From Nocardiopsis quinghaiensis (GTDB lineage: Bacteria; Actinomycetota; Actinomycetes; Streptosporangiales; Streptosporangiaceae), in contig NZ_VWVU01000003.1 of NCBI RefSeq assembly GCF_008638365.1, forward strand, positions 248,001-312,000: a DNA stretch of 64,000 bases. The letters are read 5' to 3'. Within the stretch, counting starts at the first letter, position 1; each line of letters begins with the position of its first letter. The notes below the pieces were generated by a model that saw only the letters and a program-made list of their open reading frames with translations, was not told the origin of the DNA and made no database searches. Made by a program: the position numbers and the translations under genes. This document shows, one piece after another, positions 25,823 to 34,656 of the stretch.

Positions 25823-26679
25823 CCGAAACCACCGCCCAAGGCCCCGCGCGCGAGCGCCCCGAGGCTCCTGCGGGAGCCGGCGGGCGCCCGCGCGGGGCCA
25901 CCCGCACGGGCACCAGCAAACCGCTCCTCGGCGCCGTGGGCATCGTGGCCTTCCTGGGCATGTGGGAGGCCGTGCCCCACGTGGGCCTGGTCTCCGAGCG
26001 CTACCTGCCCCCGGCCTCGACGGTCCTGGCCGCCCTGGCCCGGCGCGCCACCACACCCGATTTCTGGACCGCGGTCGGTGACACCCTCATCGGGTGGGGC
26101 CTGGGGCTGGCCATCGCCTTCGTCGGCGCCGTCCTGCTCGGCTTCGCCATGGGCGCCCTGCCGCGGGTGCGCGCCTTCACCAACTCCACGGTGGACTTCC
26201 TGCGCCCCATCCCGTCGGTGGCGCTCATCCCGCTGGCCGTGCTGGTGTACGGCACCGACATCCGCTCCACCCTGCTCCTGGTGGTCTACGCCTGCTTCTG
26301 GCTCATCTACATCCAGGTGCTCTACGGTGTGGCCGACGTGGACCCGGTCGCCGAGCAGACCGCCCGCTCCTACGGGCTGGGCCGCCTGGCCCGGATCCGC
26401 TACGTGGTCTGGCCCACGACACTGCCCTACCTGATGACCGGGGTGCGCCTGGCCGCCGCGGTCGCCCTCATCCTGGCCATCACCGCCCAGCTGATCATCG
26501 GCTCTCCCGGCATCGGCCGGGAGATCGCCGTCGCCCAGTCCAGCGGCGCCGTCTCCTCGGTCTACGCGCTCATCGTCGCCACCGGCGCCCTGGGCGTGCT
26601 GATCAACATCGGGGTGCGCGCCCTGGAACGCCGCGTCCTGCGCTGGCACACGTCCGTCCGCGGGGAGGCCACCGCATGA
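25819..26679 (+). CDS. ABC transporter permease (SsuC/TauC type), first
   Basis: A 286-residue inner-membrane permease with about six hydrophobic segments. The binding-protein-dependent transport signature, the EAA loop that contacts the ATPase, is EQTARSYGLGRLARIRYVVWP near residue 175. It overlaps the stop of copy 2 by ATGA and the next permease by ATGA, so the operon is translationally coupled. The N-terminal 35 residues are a Pro/Gly-rich cytoplasmic extension. Confidence 0.9.
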   Translation: MTETTAQGPARERPEAPAGAGGRPRGATRTGTSKPLLGAVGIVAFLGMWEAVPHVGLVSERYLPPASTVLAALARRATTPDFWTAVGDTLIGWGLGLAIAFVGAVLLGFAMGALPRVRAFTNSTVDFLRPIPSVALIPLAVLVYGTDIRSTLLLVVYACFWLIYIQVLYGVADVDPVAEQTARSYGLGRLARIRYVVWPTTLPYLMTGVRLAAAVALILAITAQLIIGSPGIGREIAVAQSSGAVSSVYALIVATGALGVLINIGVRALERRVLRWHTSVRGEATA

Positions 26680-27503
26680 GCAGCCGATCCACCACCTTGA
26701 GCACGGGGTCCGGCGTCACGGCCTCCGTGCGGCGCGCGGGCACCAAGGTCCTGCACGTCCTGTTGCTGCCCTCGCTGCTCATCGGCCTCTACGCCTACTC
26801 CAGCGCCAACTCCGACAGCTACTACACACCCACCCCCGACCTCATCGCCGCGGCGTTCGCCGAACTGTGGTTCTCCGAGCGCTTCTTCGTGGACGTGCTG
26901 CCGAGCCTGGCCCGCCTGGCCACCGGCTTCACCATCTCCGCGGTGCTGGGCGTGGGCCTGGGCGTGCTGCTGGGGCTGTCCACCAGGGTGCGCGCCCTCT
27001 TCGAACCGGTCCTGGAGTTCCTGCGGGCCATCCCGCCGCCCGTCCTGGTGCCGTTGATGATCCTGCTCGCCGGGATCGACGACTCCATGAAGGTCCTGGT
27101 CATCGTCTCCGGCTGCGTGTGGCCCATCCTGCTCAACACCGTCGAGGGCGTGCGCGCGGTGGACCCCGTCCTGGCCGACACCGCCCGCTGCTACGGGATC
27201 ACCGGCACCGCGAGGCTGCGCGTGCTCGTGCTGCGCTCGGCCAGCCCGCAGATCATGGCCGGGCTGCGCCTGGCGCTGGCACTGGCCATCATCCTGATGG
27301 TCATCAGCGAGATGTTCGCCAGCTCCAGCGGTCTGGGCTTCGCCATCGTGCAGTTCCAGCGCACCTTCGCCATCCCCGAGATGTGGGCGGGCATGGTGCT
27401 GTTGGGGCTGGTCGGCTTCGCCCTGTCGGCCCTGTTCGAGTTCGCGGAGGGCCGTGTCCTGGGCTGGTACCGCGGCCTGCGCGCCGCCAACCGGGGGGAG
27501 TGA
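26676..27503 (+). CDS. ABC transporter permease (SsuC/TauC type), second
   Basis: A 275-residue permease related to the first. Its EAA-type loop reads ADTARCYGITGTARLRVLVL. The pair probably forms a heterodimeric channel, whereas SsuC/TauC systems usually have one permease gene that forms a homodimer. The start overlaps the preceding stop (ATGA), and the ATPase gene begins 6 bases after its stop. Confidence 0.9.
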   Translation: MSSRSTTLSTGSGVTASVRRAGTKVLHVLLLPSLLIGLYAYSSANSDSYYTPTPDLIAAAFAELWFSERFFVDVLPSLARLATGFTISAVLGVGLGVLLGLSTRVRALFEPVLEFLRAIPPPVLVPLMILLAGIDDSMKVLVIVSGCVWPILLNTVEGVRAVDPVLADTARCYGITGTARLRVLVLRSASPQIMAGLRLALALAIILMVISEMFASSSGLGFAIVQFQRTFAIPEMWAGMVLLGLVGFALSALFEFAEGRVLGWYRGLRAANRGE

Positions 27504-27508
27504 TCCGG

Positions 27509-28399
27509 ATGAGCGCGAACAGCGGTACGAGCGCGGGTGAGGACACCGGGAACCCGGGCGCCACGACGAACCACCAAGGAGAACGCCCCACCATGCTCAA
27601 GGTCACCGGCCTGCAGAAGATCTACAACGGGGGAGCCAACGCCGTCGAGGCGGTGCGCGACCTGACCTTCGACCTGGGGGAGGGCGAACTCGTCTGCCTC
27701 GTGGGTCCCTCCGGTTGCGGTAAGACCACCCTGCTCAAGTGCATCGCCGGGCTCATGCCGCCCACCAGCGGCACAGTCGAGCTCGCCGGCCAGAGCGTGA
27801 CCGCGCCGCCTCCGGGCATGGCCGTGGTCTTCCAGGAGTACGGGCGCAGCCTCTTCGCCTGGATGAGCGTGCGCGCCAACGTCGAGCTGCCGCTGAAGCA
27901 GAAGAAGATCCCCCGCGGGCGGCGCAAGGAGCTGGTCGACGAGTCCCTGGAGGCGGTGGGGCTGACCAGCTTCGCCAACGCCTATCCCTGGCAGCTCTCG
28001 GGCGGTATGCAGCAGCGCGTGGCCATCGCCCGGGCCATCGCCTACGAGCCCCAGGTCCTGCTGATGGACGAGCCCTTCGCCGCCGTGGACGCCCAGACCC
28101 GCGCCGACCTGGAGGACCTCATCCGCCAGATCTGGCAGCGCATGGGGGTGACCGTGCTGTTCGTCACCCACGACATCGACGAGGCCGTCTACCTGGGGGA
28201 GAGGGTGCTGGTGCTGTCCTCCTCGCCGACCGTGGTGCAGGATGACATCACCGTCGACCTGCCGACCGAGCGCGACCAGCTCACCACCCGCCAGGACGAG
28301 CGCTTCACCGAGCTGCGCGCCCGCGTCTACGCCGAGATCCAGCAGGCCAAGAAGAGCGCCGGGGCGGACCGGCCCGCCGCTTCCTCCGTCGCGCACTAG
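27509..28399 (+). CDS. ABC transporter ATP-binding protein
   Basis: The ATPase of the uptake system, 296 residues from ATG 27509. Walker A is GPSGCGKTT, the signature is LSGGMQQRVAIARA, Walker B is VLLMDEPFAAVD and the switch histidine is in FVTHDIDEA, all as in SsuB/TauB. GGGGAG is well spaced before 27509. A second candidate start at 27593 (MLKVTGL) has AAGGAG slightly far upstream and gives the usual family length, so the 28-residue N-terminal extension is uncertain. Confidence 0.92.
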   Translation: MSANSGTSAGEDTGNPGATTNHQGERPTMLKVTGLQKIYNGGANAVEAVRDLTFDLGEGELVCLVGPSGCGKTTLLKCIAGLMPPTSGTVELAGQSVTAPPPGMAVVFQEYGRSLFAWMSVRANVELPLKQKKIPRGRRKELVDESLEAVGLTSFANAYPWQLSGGMQQRVAIARAIAYEPQVLLMDEPFAAVDAQTRADLEDLIRQIWQRMGVTVLFVTHDIDEAVYLGERVLVLSSSPTVVQDDITVDLPTERDQLTTRQDERFTELRARVYAEIQQAKKSAGADRPAASSVAH

Positions 28400-28495
28400 C
28401 CGAGTACACCGTCCGCGGCGGTCGGCGGGTCCGCACACGGCACCCGTTTCGCTCCGCACGCGGAGAATAGCGTCGAATCCGTCAAAGGAGACACC

Positions 28496-29953
28496 GTGAC
28501 CCTGATCGCCGAGGACTACACCTCCGCCCTCTTCACCGGGGCCTGGACACCGGCCAGGGGCGGCGACGCCCCCGTGGTCTCGCCCTCCACCGGCACCGTT
28601 CTGGGCCGCACCGGCATCGCCAACGCCGAGGACGTGAGCGAGGCCGCGGCCCGGGCCGCCCGGGCCCAGCGCGAGTGGGCGGCCGCCTCCTTCGAGGAGC
28701 GCGCCGCCGTGCTGCGCCGTGCCGGGGACCTGCTGGAGGCCAACTCCGAGGAGATCATGGGCTGGCTGCGCCGCGAGGGCGGCGCGGCGGCCGGGATGGC
28801 GGGCTTCCAGGTGCACGTGGCGGCGGGGGAGTGCTTCGAGGCGGCGGCCCTGGCCTCCCAGCCGCACGGCGAGATCCTGCGCACCGGCAAGCCGAGGCTG
28901 AGCTTCTCCCGCCAGGTGCCGGTCGGGGTGGTCGGGGTGATCGCCCCGTTCAACGTGCCCCTGATCCTGGGCATCCGCTCGGTGGCCCCGGCGCTGGCCG
29001 TGGGCAACGCGGTCATCCTCAAGCCGGACCCGCGCACGGCCGTGTGCGGCGGTGCGGTCATGGCCGAGGTGTTCCGCCGGGCGGGTGTGCCCGAGGGCGT
29101 CTTCCAGGTGCTGCCGGGCGGTGCGGAGGCCGGTGAGGCGCTGGTCGCCGACCCGCACGTGCGCGCGATCTCCTTCACCGGCTCCACGCAGGCCGGGCGC
29201 AAGGTCGGCGAGGCCGCCGGGCACCACCTCAAACGCGTCCACCTGGAGTTGGGCGGGAACTCCCCGCTGGTGGTCCTGGACGACGTGGACGTGGAGTCGG
29301 CGTCCTCGATCGGCGCGTGGGGGTCGTTCCTGCACCAGGGGCAGATCTGCATGACCACCGGCCGCCACCTGGTGCACGAGTCCGTCGCCGACGAGTACGT
29401 GGAGCGGTTGGCCGACAGGGCCGACGCGCTGACCGTGGGCAGCACCGAGGTCGACGGTGCGGCACTGGGCCCGGTGATCGACGCCGGGCAGCGCGACAAG
29501 ATCCACGCGCTGGTCACGGGAAGCGTGGACTCGGGCGCTCGGCTGCGCGCGGGCGGCACCTATGAGGGGCTGTTCTACCGTCCCACCGTCCTGGACGGGG
29601 TGCGGGCCCAGACCCCGGCCTACGCCGAGGAGGTGTTCGGCCCCGTGGCGCCGGTGGTGCGCTTCTCCTCGATCGACGACCTGGTGGAGCTGGCCAACTC
29701 CACCGAGTACGGGCTGTCACTGGGCGTGCTGACCAGCAACCCGATGCGGGGGATGGAGATCGCCGACCGGGTGCCCAGCGGCATCGTGCACATCAACGAC
29801 CAGACCGTGGACGACGAGGCCGTCGCCCCGTTCGGCGGGGTGGGCGATTCGGGTACGGGTTCGCGGTTCGGAGGTACCCGCGCCAACCTGGAGGCGTTCA
29901 CCGAGACCCAGTGGGTGACCATGCAGGCCGACCCGGCGCGCTACCCGTTCTAG
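28496..29953 (+). CDS. Aldehyde dehydrogenase (benzaldehyde/vanillin dehydrogenase-like)
   Basis: A 485-residue NAD(P)-dependent aldehyde dehydrogenase. The active-site residues are Asn153 (APFNVPL), Glu251 (HLELGGNSP) and Cys285 (GQICMTT). The NPxxP-like FGPVAPV and C-terminal folding motifs are intact. The GQICMTT context is typical of benzaldehyde and vanillin dehydrogenases. GTG at 28496 has AAAGGAG at good spacing. It follows the ABC transporter genes by 96 bases on the same strand, so the transported compound may be an aldehyde or be converted to one. Confidence 0.9.
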   Translation: MTLIAEDYTSALFTGAWTPARGGDAPVVSPSTGTVLGRTGIANAEDVSEAAARAARAQREWAAASFEERAAVLRRAGDLLEANSEEIMGWLRREGGAAAGMAGFQVHVAAGECFEAAALASQPHGEILRTGKPRLSFSRQVPVGVVGVIAPFNVPLILGIRSVAPALAVGNAVILKPDPRTAVCGGAVMAEVFRRAGVPEGVFQVLPGGAEAGEALVADPHVRAISFTGSTQAGRKVGEAAGHHLKRVHLELGGNSPLVVLDDVDVESASSIGAWGSFLHQGQICMTTGRHLVHESVADEYVERLADRADALTVGSTEVDGAALGPVIDAGQRDKIHALVTGSVDSGARLRAGGTYEGLFYRPTVLDGVRAQTPAYAEEVFGPVAPVVRFSSIDDLVELANSTEYGLSLGVLTSNPMRGMEIADRVPSGIVHINDQTVDDEAVAPFGGVGDSGTGSRFGGTRANLEAFTETQWVTMQADPARYPF

Positions 29954-30026
29954 GCGGTGCCCGGCGGACCGCCACGCGTGAGCTGCCGGGGCCGGTCCGT
30001 GCCAGGCCGGAGCGTACGGAAGGACT

Positions 30027-30061
30027 CCCCGCGCCGGCCTGGCACGGAGGCCGGCGCGGGG
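30027..30061. terminator. Bidirectional hairpin between convergent genes
   Basis: CCCCGCGCCGGCCT and its complement form perfect 14-base arms with a 7-base loop, between the aldehyde dehydrogenase (plus) and the LysR gene (minus). Confidence 0.7.
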
Positions 30062-30158
30062 GTGCCTCAGGAACAGAGGCGGGTCCGGGACGCTCCGCGA
30101 AGCATCGAAGACGTCCTCACGCGGTCGTGTGGCCGGAGCGGCACCTTCGGGGCCCGCC

Positions 30159-31124
30159 TCACCCGGTCATGTCGGGGATGACGCCGGGGCCCACCCGCCG
30201 CACGTAGTCGCGGAACAACGCCACCGCCGGGGACTCGTACCCGCCGCCCGAACCCTCCTCGGGCCAGACCACCACGACGGGCCGACGGGCGTCCACGCCC
30301 CGCAGCGGCAGTTCCACCGTCCCGTTCAGCGCCCCCTTGGGCCGTGCGGGCAGGACCGACACCCCCAGTCCGGCCGCCACCAGCCCGCGCGCGGTCGCGA
30401 TGTCGTCGGCCTCGAAGGCCACCCGGGGCGTGAATCCGGCCCGCTCGTTCAGCTGGTCGGTGAGGTGACGCACTCCCCGCCCCGGCTTGAGCAGGACGAA
30501 CCCCTCGCGCGCCGCGGCGCTGCCCGGCACCCCCCGCTCCCGGGCCCTGCCCCGTGCCAGCGGGTGCCCCTCGGGCACCACCAGCCGCAGCATCTGCGTG
30601 TGCAGCGTCGCCGCGGCCAACCCCGGCCGCGAGGGCAGCGGCGAGGTCAGCGCCAGGTCGGCGCCGCCCGCCGAGAGCCTGCGCAGGGACTGCGCCCACG
30701 GCTCCTGGGTGAGGGAGAACCGCACCCCCGGGTGCTCGGCCCGAAAGCCCCGCAGCAGTGCCGGGACCACCTCCACACCCAGCGTGGGCAGGAAGGTCAA
30801 CGCCACCCGCCCCTCCTCGGCGCCCGCCAGTTCCGTCATCCCCTGCCGCAGGTCCTGTAGTGCCCGCTCCGCGTGCGGCAGCAGCAGCCGCCCGGCCCGG
30901 GTCAGGCGCACCCCGCGCCCGCTGCGCTCCACCAGGGCCACTCCCAGTTCCTCCTGTATCCGGGCCAGGGACCGGCTCAGGGTGGGCTGGGGCATTCCCA
31001 GGGACTCGGCGGCCTGGGTGATGTGTCCGGTCGCGGCGACCGCCGCCACCATGCGCAGCCTCGGCGCCAGTACCCGCGCCAGCGCGTCCAGGTCGGAGCT
31101 GTCGGGGTGTTCTCCACGTTCCAT
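30159..31124 (-). CDS. LysR-family transcriptional regulator
   Basis: A 321-residue LysR protein. The helix-turn-helix is in AAVAATGHITQAAESLGMPQ followed by PTLSRSLARIQEELG, starting unusually far in (about residue 25) because of a Asp/Glu-containing N-terminal extension. The effector domain follows. The ATG at 31124 has no ribosome-binding site. It is divergent from an MFS transporter gene 69 bases away, which is its likely target. Confidence 0.9.
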   Translation of the reverse strand: MERGEHPDSSDLDALARVLAPRLRMVAAVAATGHITQAAESLGMPQPTLSRSLARIQEELGVALVERSGRGVRLTRAGRLLLPHAERALQDLRQGMTELAGAEEGRVALTFLPTLGVEVVPALLRGFRAEHPGVRFSLTQEPWAQSLRRLSAGGADLALTSPLPSRPGLAAATLHTQMLRLVVPEGHPLARGRARERGVPGSAAAREGFVLLKPGRGVRHLTDQLNERAGFTPRVAFEADDIATARGLVAAGLGVSVLPARPKGALNGTVELPLRGVDARRPVVVVWPEEGSGGGYESPAVALFRDYVRRVGPGVIPDMTG

Positions 31125-31131
31125 GCATTTC

Positions 31132-31169
31132 AGTATGAGCCAACGCGAAATCATGGATTGGACGTATGA
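31132..31169. promoter_or_regulatory. LysR-type operator and MFS promoter region
   Basis: TCAT-N11-ATGA (31151-31169) fits the T-N11-A LysR motif, and a second dyad pairs ATTTC with GAAAT across the region to its left. For the MFS gene TTGGAC (31158-31163) and TAGCGT (31182-31187) are 18 bases apart, ending 6 bases before the ATG. Confidence 0.5.
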
Positions 31170-31193
31170 AACGGGTCTTCCTAGCGTGGAACC

Positions 31194-32585
31194 ATGACCC
31201 TGACCGGCGCCTCGCCGCCCGATCACGACACCCGGCCCCGTGCGGGCACCAGCGCCTATCGGCGCACGGTCCTCGCGCTGGTGGCCGCGGCCGTGGCGAC
31301 CTTCGCCCAACTGTGGGCGGTCCAGCCGATCCTGCCCGCCATCGCCGACGGGTTCGGCGCCTCGGCCTCCCAGGGCGCGCTCGCGGTCTCCCTGGCCACC
31401 GGCGGCCTGGCCGGCTTCACCCTGGTGTGGAGCGGAGCCGCCGACCGCTTCGGCCGTGCCCGGATCATCGCCGCCTCCCTGCTGGCGGCGACCGTGCTGG
31501 GCTGCCTGACCCCCTTCTCGGGGGAGTTGTGGCTGCTGCTGGGCCTGCGCGCCCTGCAGGGCGCGGCCCTGGGCGGGGTGCCCGCGGCCGCCGTCGCCTA
31601 CCTGGCCGAGGAGGTCCACCCCTCCGACGCCCCGCGCGCCACGGGCCTGTACATCGCGGGCAACCCGCTGGGCGGTATGGGCGGGCGCCTGCTGGCGGGG
31701 TTCGCCACCGACCTGGGCGGCTGGCAGTGGGGGATCGCCGCCAACACCCTGCTGGGCCTGGCCGCGTTGGCCGTGTTCGTCCTGGTCCTGCCCCGCGGCC
31801 GCCGCCGCGGCGGGGCCGGGTCCGGTGCGGCCACGGCCGGTGGCGCGCCGGCCGCCGGGAACAGCGCTCCGGCGGGTCCCGGGCCCGCCGCCTCCGGCAC
31901 GGGCGTGCGCCTGCGCGCCGCCCTGGCCACGCGCGGCCTGCCGGCTCTGTACGCCCAGGCGCTTCTGCTCATGGGCGCCTTCATGACGGTCTACAACCTG
32001 TTGGGCTTTCGCCTCATGGCCGAACCCTTCGGGCTGTCCCAGGCAGCCGCCTCGCTGCTCTTCCTGTCCTACACCGCGGGGATGCTGGGCTCGGCCGTGG
32101 CCGGCAACGCCGTCGCCCGCTGGGGCGGCTACGCCGTGCTGGCCACCTCCACCGCGCTGATGGCCGCCGGTCTGGGCGGGCTGTTCAGCACGGCCCTGCC
32201 CGGGCTGCTGGCGGCCCTGCTGGTGATGACCTTCGCCTTCTTCTCCGCCCACGCCACCGCGTCGGCCTGGGTGGGCGCCCGCGCGGTGGCCGGGCGCGCC
32301 CAGGCCATGGCGGTCTACACCCTGGCCTACTACCTGGGCTCCAGCCTCTTCGGCTGGCTGGGCGGCCTGGTCTACGACACCGTGGGCTGGGGCGGGGCGG
32401 TGGCCTTCGCGCTGGGGCTGTGCGCGAGTGCGGCGCTGGTGGGCCTGCGCCTGCGCCGCCTTCCTGCCCCCGGCCGCGCCACTGCTGACCGCGGCGGCCC
32501 TGGCCGGGGGAGTAGCGGGCGGCCCGCCGCGCCCGCGCGGCCGACTCCACGCTGCTCACCGGCGCGGCCGTCTCCACCGCCCTGA
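31194..32585 (+). CDS. MFS transporter (multidrug/arabinose-efflux type)
   Basis: A 463-residue major facilitator with about 12 hydrophobic segments. The loop 2-3 motif is AADRFGRARIIAAS, and the central cytoplasmic loop is Arg/Gly/Ala-rich. The transmembrane part ends near residue 425 (GLCASAALVGLRLRR). The remaining 35 residues are Pro/Arg/Ala-rich and look like read-through of non-coding frame, suggesting the original stop has been lost or that a frameshift joined it to the adjacent gene remnant. A promoter 6 bases before the ATG implies a leaderless transcript. Confidence 0.87.
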   Translation: MTLTGASPPDHDTRPRAGTSAYRRTVLALVAAAVATFAQLWAVQPILPAIADGFGASASQGALAVSLATGGLAGFTLVWSGAADRFGRARIIAASLLAATVLGCLTPFSGELWLLLGLRALQGAALGGVPAAAVAYLAEEVHPSDAPRATGLYIAGNPLGGMGGRLLAGFATDLGGWQWGIAANTLLGLAALAVFVLVLPRGRRRGGAGSGAATAGGAPAAGNSAPAGPGPAASGTGVRLRAALATRGLPALYAQALLLMGAFMTVYNLLGFRLMAEPFGLSQAAASLLFLSYTAGMLGSAVAGNAVARWGGYAVLATSTALMAAGLGGLFSTALPGLLAALLVMTFAFFSAHATASAWVGARAVAGRAQAMAVYTLAYYLGSSLFGWLGGLVYDTVGWGGAVAFALGLCASAALVGLRLRRLPAPGRATADRGGPGRGSSGRPAAPARPTPRCSPARPSPPP

Positions 32586-32735
32586 CCGGGGTGGTCCACG
32601 CCGTCACCAGCATGGCCGACCAGTTCCAGCTCGGCCCGGTGCCGCGCTGTCTGACGGGCTCACGGGCGGTCGCCGCGCGGGGGCGCCGCACCGTGGCCAC
32701 CGGCCCCGTGCGCGGCGGTACGACACGGGCGGTCC
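32516..32735 (+). pseudogene. Remnant of a small membrane protein gene
   Basis: In one frame nearly every third base is G or C and the peptide is protein-like (DSTLLTGAAVSTALTGVVH, then AVTSMADQFQLGPV), but it has no usable start and is closed upstream by TAG at 32513-32515. The preceding frame encodes a similar hydrophobic piece (LLTAAALAGGVA). The two would join after a one-base shift. The region overlaps the aberrant C terminus of the MFS gene. I do not recognise the family. Confidence 0.45.
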
Positions 32736-32790
32736 TGCTTGTTCCGCGAGGCGTGCCGGGGAAGGGTGGGAGGAGACAACACGGATGGAA

Positions 32791-32808
32791 TAGTTTAAAA
32801 TTAAACTA
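32791..32808. promoter_or_regulatory. AT-rich palindrome upstream of the mhqO/mhqD-like operon
   Basis: TAGTTTAA and TTAAACTA form perfect 8-base arms with a 2-base centre, in a region otherwise above 70 percent GC. The form is typical of MarR-family operators. It lies 45 bases before the dioxygenase start codon. Confidence 0.7.
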
Positions 32809-32852
32809 CATTGGTCGGCGGGTACGCCGCGACCTCGACGGAGGGTGAGGAC

Positions 32853-33803
32853 ATGGACGTGCGCCCCGCGGGAATCCACCATGTGACCGCGATCGCCAGC
32901 GACCCCCAGGCCAACGCCGACTTCTATCTCCACGCGTTGGGGATGCGCATGGTCAAGCGCACGGTCAACTTCGACGCGCCCGAGACCTACCACCTCTACT
33001 ACGGCGACCGGTCGGGCAACCCCGGCACCATCATGACCTTCTTCCCCTGGCCCGACGCGCCCCCGGGGCGCGTCGGCGCGGGCCAGGCCACCACCACGAC
33101 CTTCTCCGTCCCCGAGGGCTCCCTGGGCTGGTGGGCCGAGCACCTGGCCGCCACGGGCGTGGAGGCCACCCGCCCCGCCGAGCGCGGCGAGGAGGATGTG
33201 CTCACCCTGCGCGACCCCGACGGGCTGGTCATCGAGCTCGCCGCCAGCGCCGACCACCACGACACCGACCCCTGGGACGGGGGAGCGGTGCCCACCGAGC
33301 ACGCCGTCCGCGGCATCCGCGGCATCACCCTGACCGAACACGACGTGGAGGGCACCGTGGAGATGCTGGGCGAGCAGCTCGGCTTCCGCCTGGCCAGCGA
33401 GGAGGGCGAGCGGCTGCGCTTCCACACCAACGCCTCCGGGCAGGGCGTGGGCACCATCGTCGACGTCCTAGCCCGGCCCCGGGCGCAGCGCGGACTGGTC
33501 GCGGCCGGGACCGTCCACCACGTCGCCTACCGCGCCCCCGACGGACCCGTCCAGGCGGCCTGGCGCCAGAAACTGGAGGAGAACGGCGTGGGCGTCACCG
33601 AGATCCGCGACCGCCGCTACTTCACCTCCATCTACTTCCGCGAGCCCGGCGGGGTCCTGCTGGAGATCGCCACCGACGGACCCGGCTTCGACTACGACGA
33701 GCCGCTGCTGGAACTGGGCCGATCCCTCAGGCTCCCGCCGTGGCTGGAGCCCGACCGTGAGCAGATCGCCGCACGCCTGCCCGCCGTGGAGATCGACCAG
33801 TGA
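32853..33803 (+). CDS. Ring-cleaving dioxygenase of the glyoxalase superfamily (MhqO-like)
   Basis: A 316-residue protein with two vicinal-oxygen-chelate halves. It opens with GIHHVTAIASDPQANADFYL, contains the RTVNFD and HLYYGD motifs of the LinE/MhqO group, and repeats the fold from about residue 150 (IRGITLTEHDV). Metal ligands are likely His13 or His14, His in TVHHVAY and Glu in GGVLLEIATD. MhqO-type enzymes are induced by and degrade hydroquinone-like compounds. GGAGG lies upstream of the ATG. It overlaps the next gene by 4 bases (GTGA), as in quinone-response operons of Bacillus and others. Confidence 0.88.
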   Translation: MDVRPAGIHHVTAIASDPQANADFYLHALGMRMVKRTVNFDAPETYHLYYGDRSGNPGTIMTFFPWPDAPPGRVGAGQATTTTFSVPEGSLGWWAEHLAATGVEATRPAERGEEDVLTLRDPDGLVIELAASADHHDTDPWDGGAVPTEHAVRGIRGITLTEHDVEGTVEMLGEQLGFRLASEEGERLRFHTNASGQGVGTIVDVLARPRAQRGLVAAGTVHHVAYRAPDGPVQAAWRQKLEENGVGVTEIRDRRYFTSIYFREPGGVLLEIATDGPGFDYDEPLLELGRSLRLPPWLEPDREQIAARLPAVEIDQ

Positions 33804-34432
33804 CCACCACCGATGACTTCGTCCACGTCTTCACCCCGGCCACCGAACCGGGGGCGCCCACCCTGCTGCTACTCCACGGCACCGGCGCCGACGAGAACGA
33901 CCTGCTGCCCCTGGGGCGGGCCCTGGCACCCGGCGCGGCCCTGCTCTCGCCGCGCGGCAAGGTGAGCGAGAACGGCATGAACCGCTGGTTCCGACGCCTG
34001 CGCGAGGGCGTCTTCGACGTCGAGGACCTCATCGGGCGCACCGCCGAACTCGCCGACTTCGTCGCCGCCGCCACCCGCGCCTATGACCTGGACCCCGGGC
34101 GGATCGTGGTCAGCGGTTTCTCCAACGGCGCCAACACCGGCGCGGCCCTGCTGCTGCTCCACCCCCACCTGCTGTGCGGCGCGGCCCTGTTCGCGGCCGG
34201 GGCGCCGCTGCAGGGGCGCGAGCCCGATCCGGTGGACCTGTCCGGGATCCGGGTGTTCCTGGGCTCGGGGGTGAGTGATCCCATCACCACCATCGACCAG
34301 GCGCGCCTGCTGGCCTCCCAGCTGGAGGACAGGGGAGCGCGGGTGGAGGAGTACGAGCATCCCTGGGGACACCAACTGGCCCCCGAGGCGCTGGAGCAGG
34401 CCCGGGCCTGGTTCGAGCGCTCCCGGTTCTGA
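33800..34432 (+). CDS. Carboxylesterase-like alpha/beta hydrolase (MhqD-like)
   Basis: A 210-residue phospholipase/carboxylesterase-family hydrolase. The nucleophile Ser108 is in GFSNGAN, the acid is Asp161 (GVSDP) and the histidine is His192 (HPWGHQL). LLLLHGTGADEND carries the oxyanion hole. It is the partner of MhqO-type dioxygenases in quinone-responsive operons, where it probably hydrolyses ring-cleavage products or conjugates. The GTG start overlaps the dioxygenase stop. No MarR regulator is adjacent, so it must act from elsewhere. Confidence 0.88.
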   Translation: MTTTDDFVHVFTPATEPGAPTLLLLHGTGADENDLLPLGRALAPGAALLSPRGKVSENGMNRWFRRLREGVFDVEDLIGRTAELADFVAAATRAYDLDPGRIVVSGFSNGANTGAALLLLHPHLLCGAALFAAGAPLQGREPDPVDLSGIRVFLGSGVSDPITTIDQARLLASQLEDRGARVEEYEHPWGHQLAPEALEQARAWFERSRF

Positions 34433-34446
34433 CCGGTCCCACGGAC

Positions 34447-34487
34447 GGCGGCGACGCCCCCTGCTTCCGGGCGTCGCCGCCTTCTTT
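34447..34487 (+). terminator. Intrinsic terminator after the mhqD-like gene
   Basis: GGCGGCGACGCCC and its exact complement (13-base arms, 9-base loop) are followed by TTCTTT. Confidence 0.85.
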
Positions 34488-34493
34488 CCACCA

Positions 34494-34517
34494 CTACGAA
34501 TCTACTTAGTACAGGTG
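34494..34517 (+). repeat. Copy B of the 24-base intergenic motif
   Basis: Shares 18 of 24 positions with copies at 11722 and 42662. It lies 7 bases after the terminator and 140 bases before the exporter gene, both on the plus strand. Confidence 0.6.
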
Positions 34518-34656
34518 GCGCTTCGTAATGTGTTTCCCGAAACGGTTCTAAGCAGGACCACCCCGCCGAACGAGGGATAAGCTCTTCCGGACAACACCCC
34601 CGTCCCCGTCCCGAAAAGAACCCATGATCACCTCTCCCCCCAGGCACGTGCGGTAG

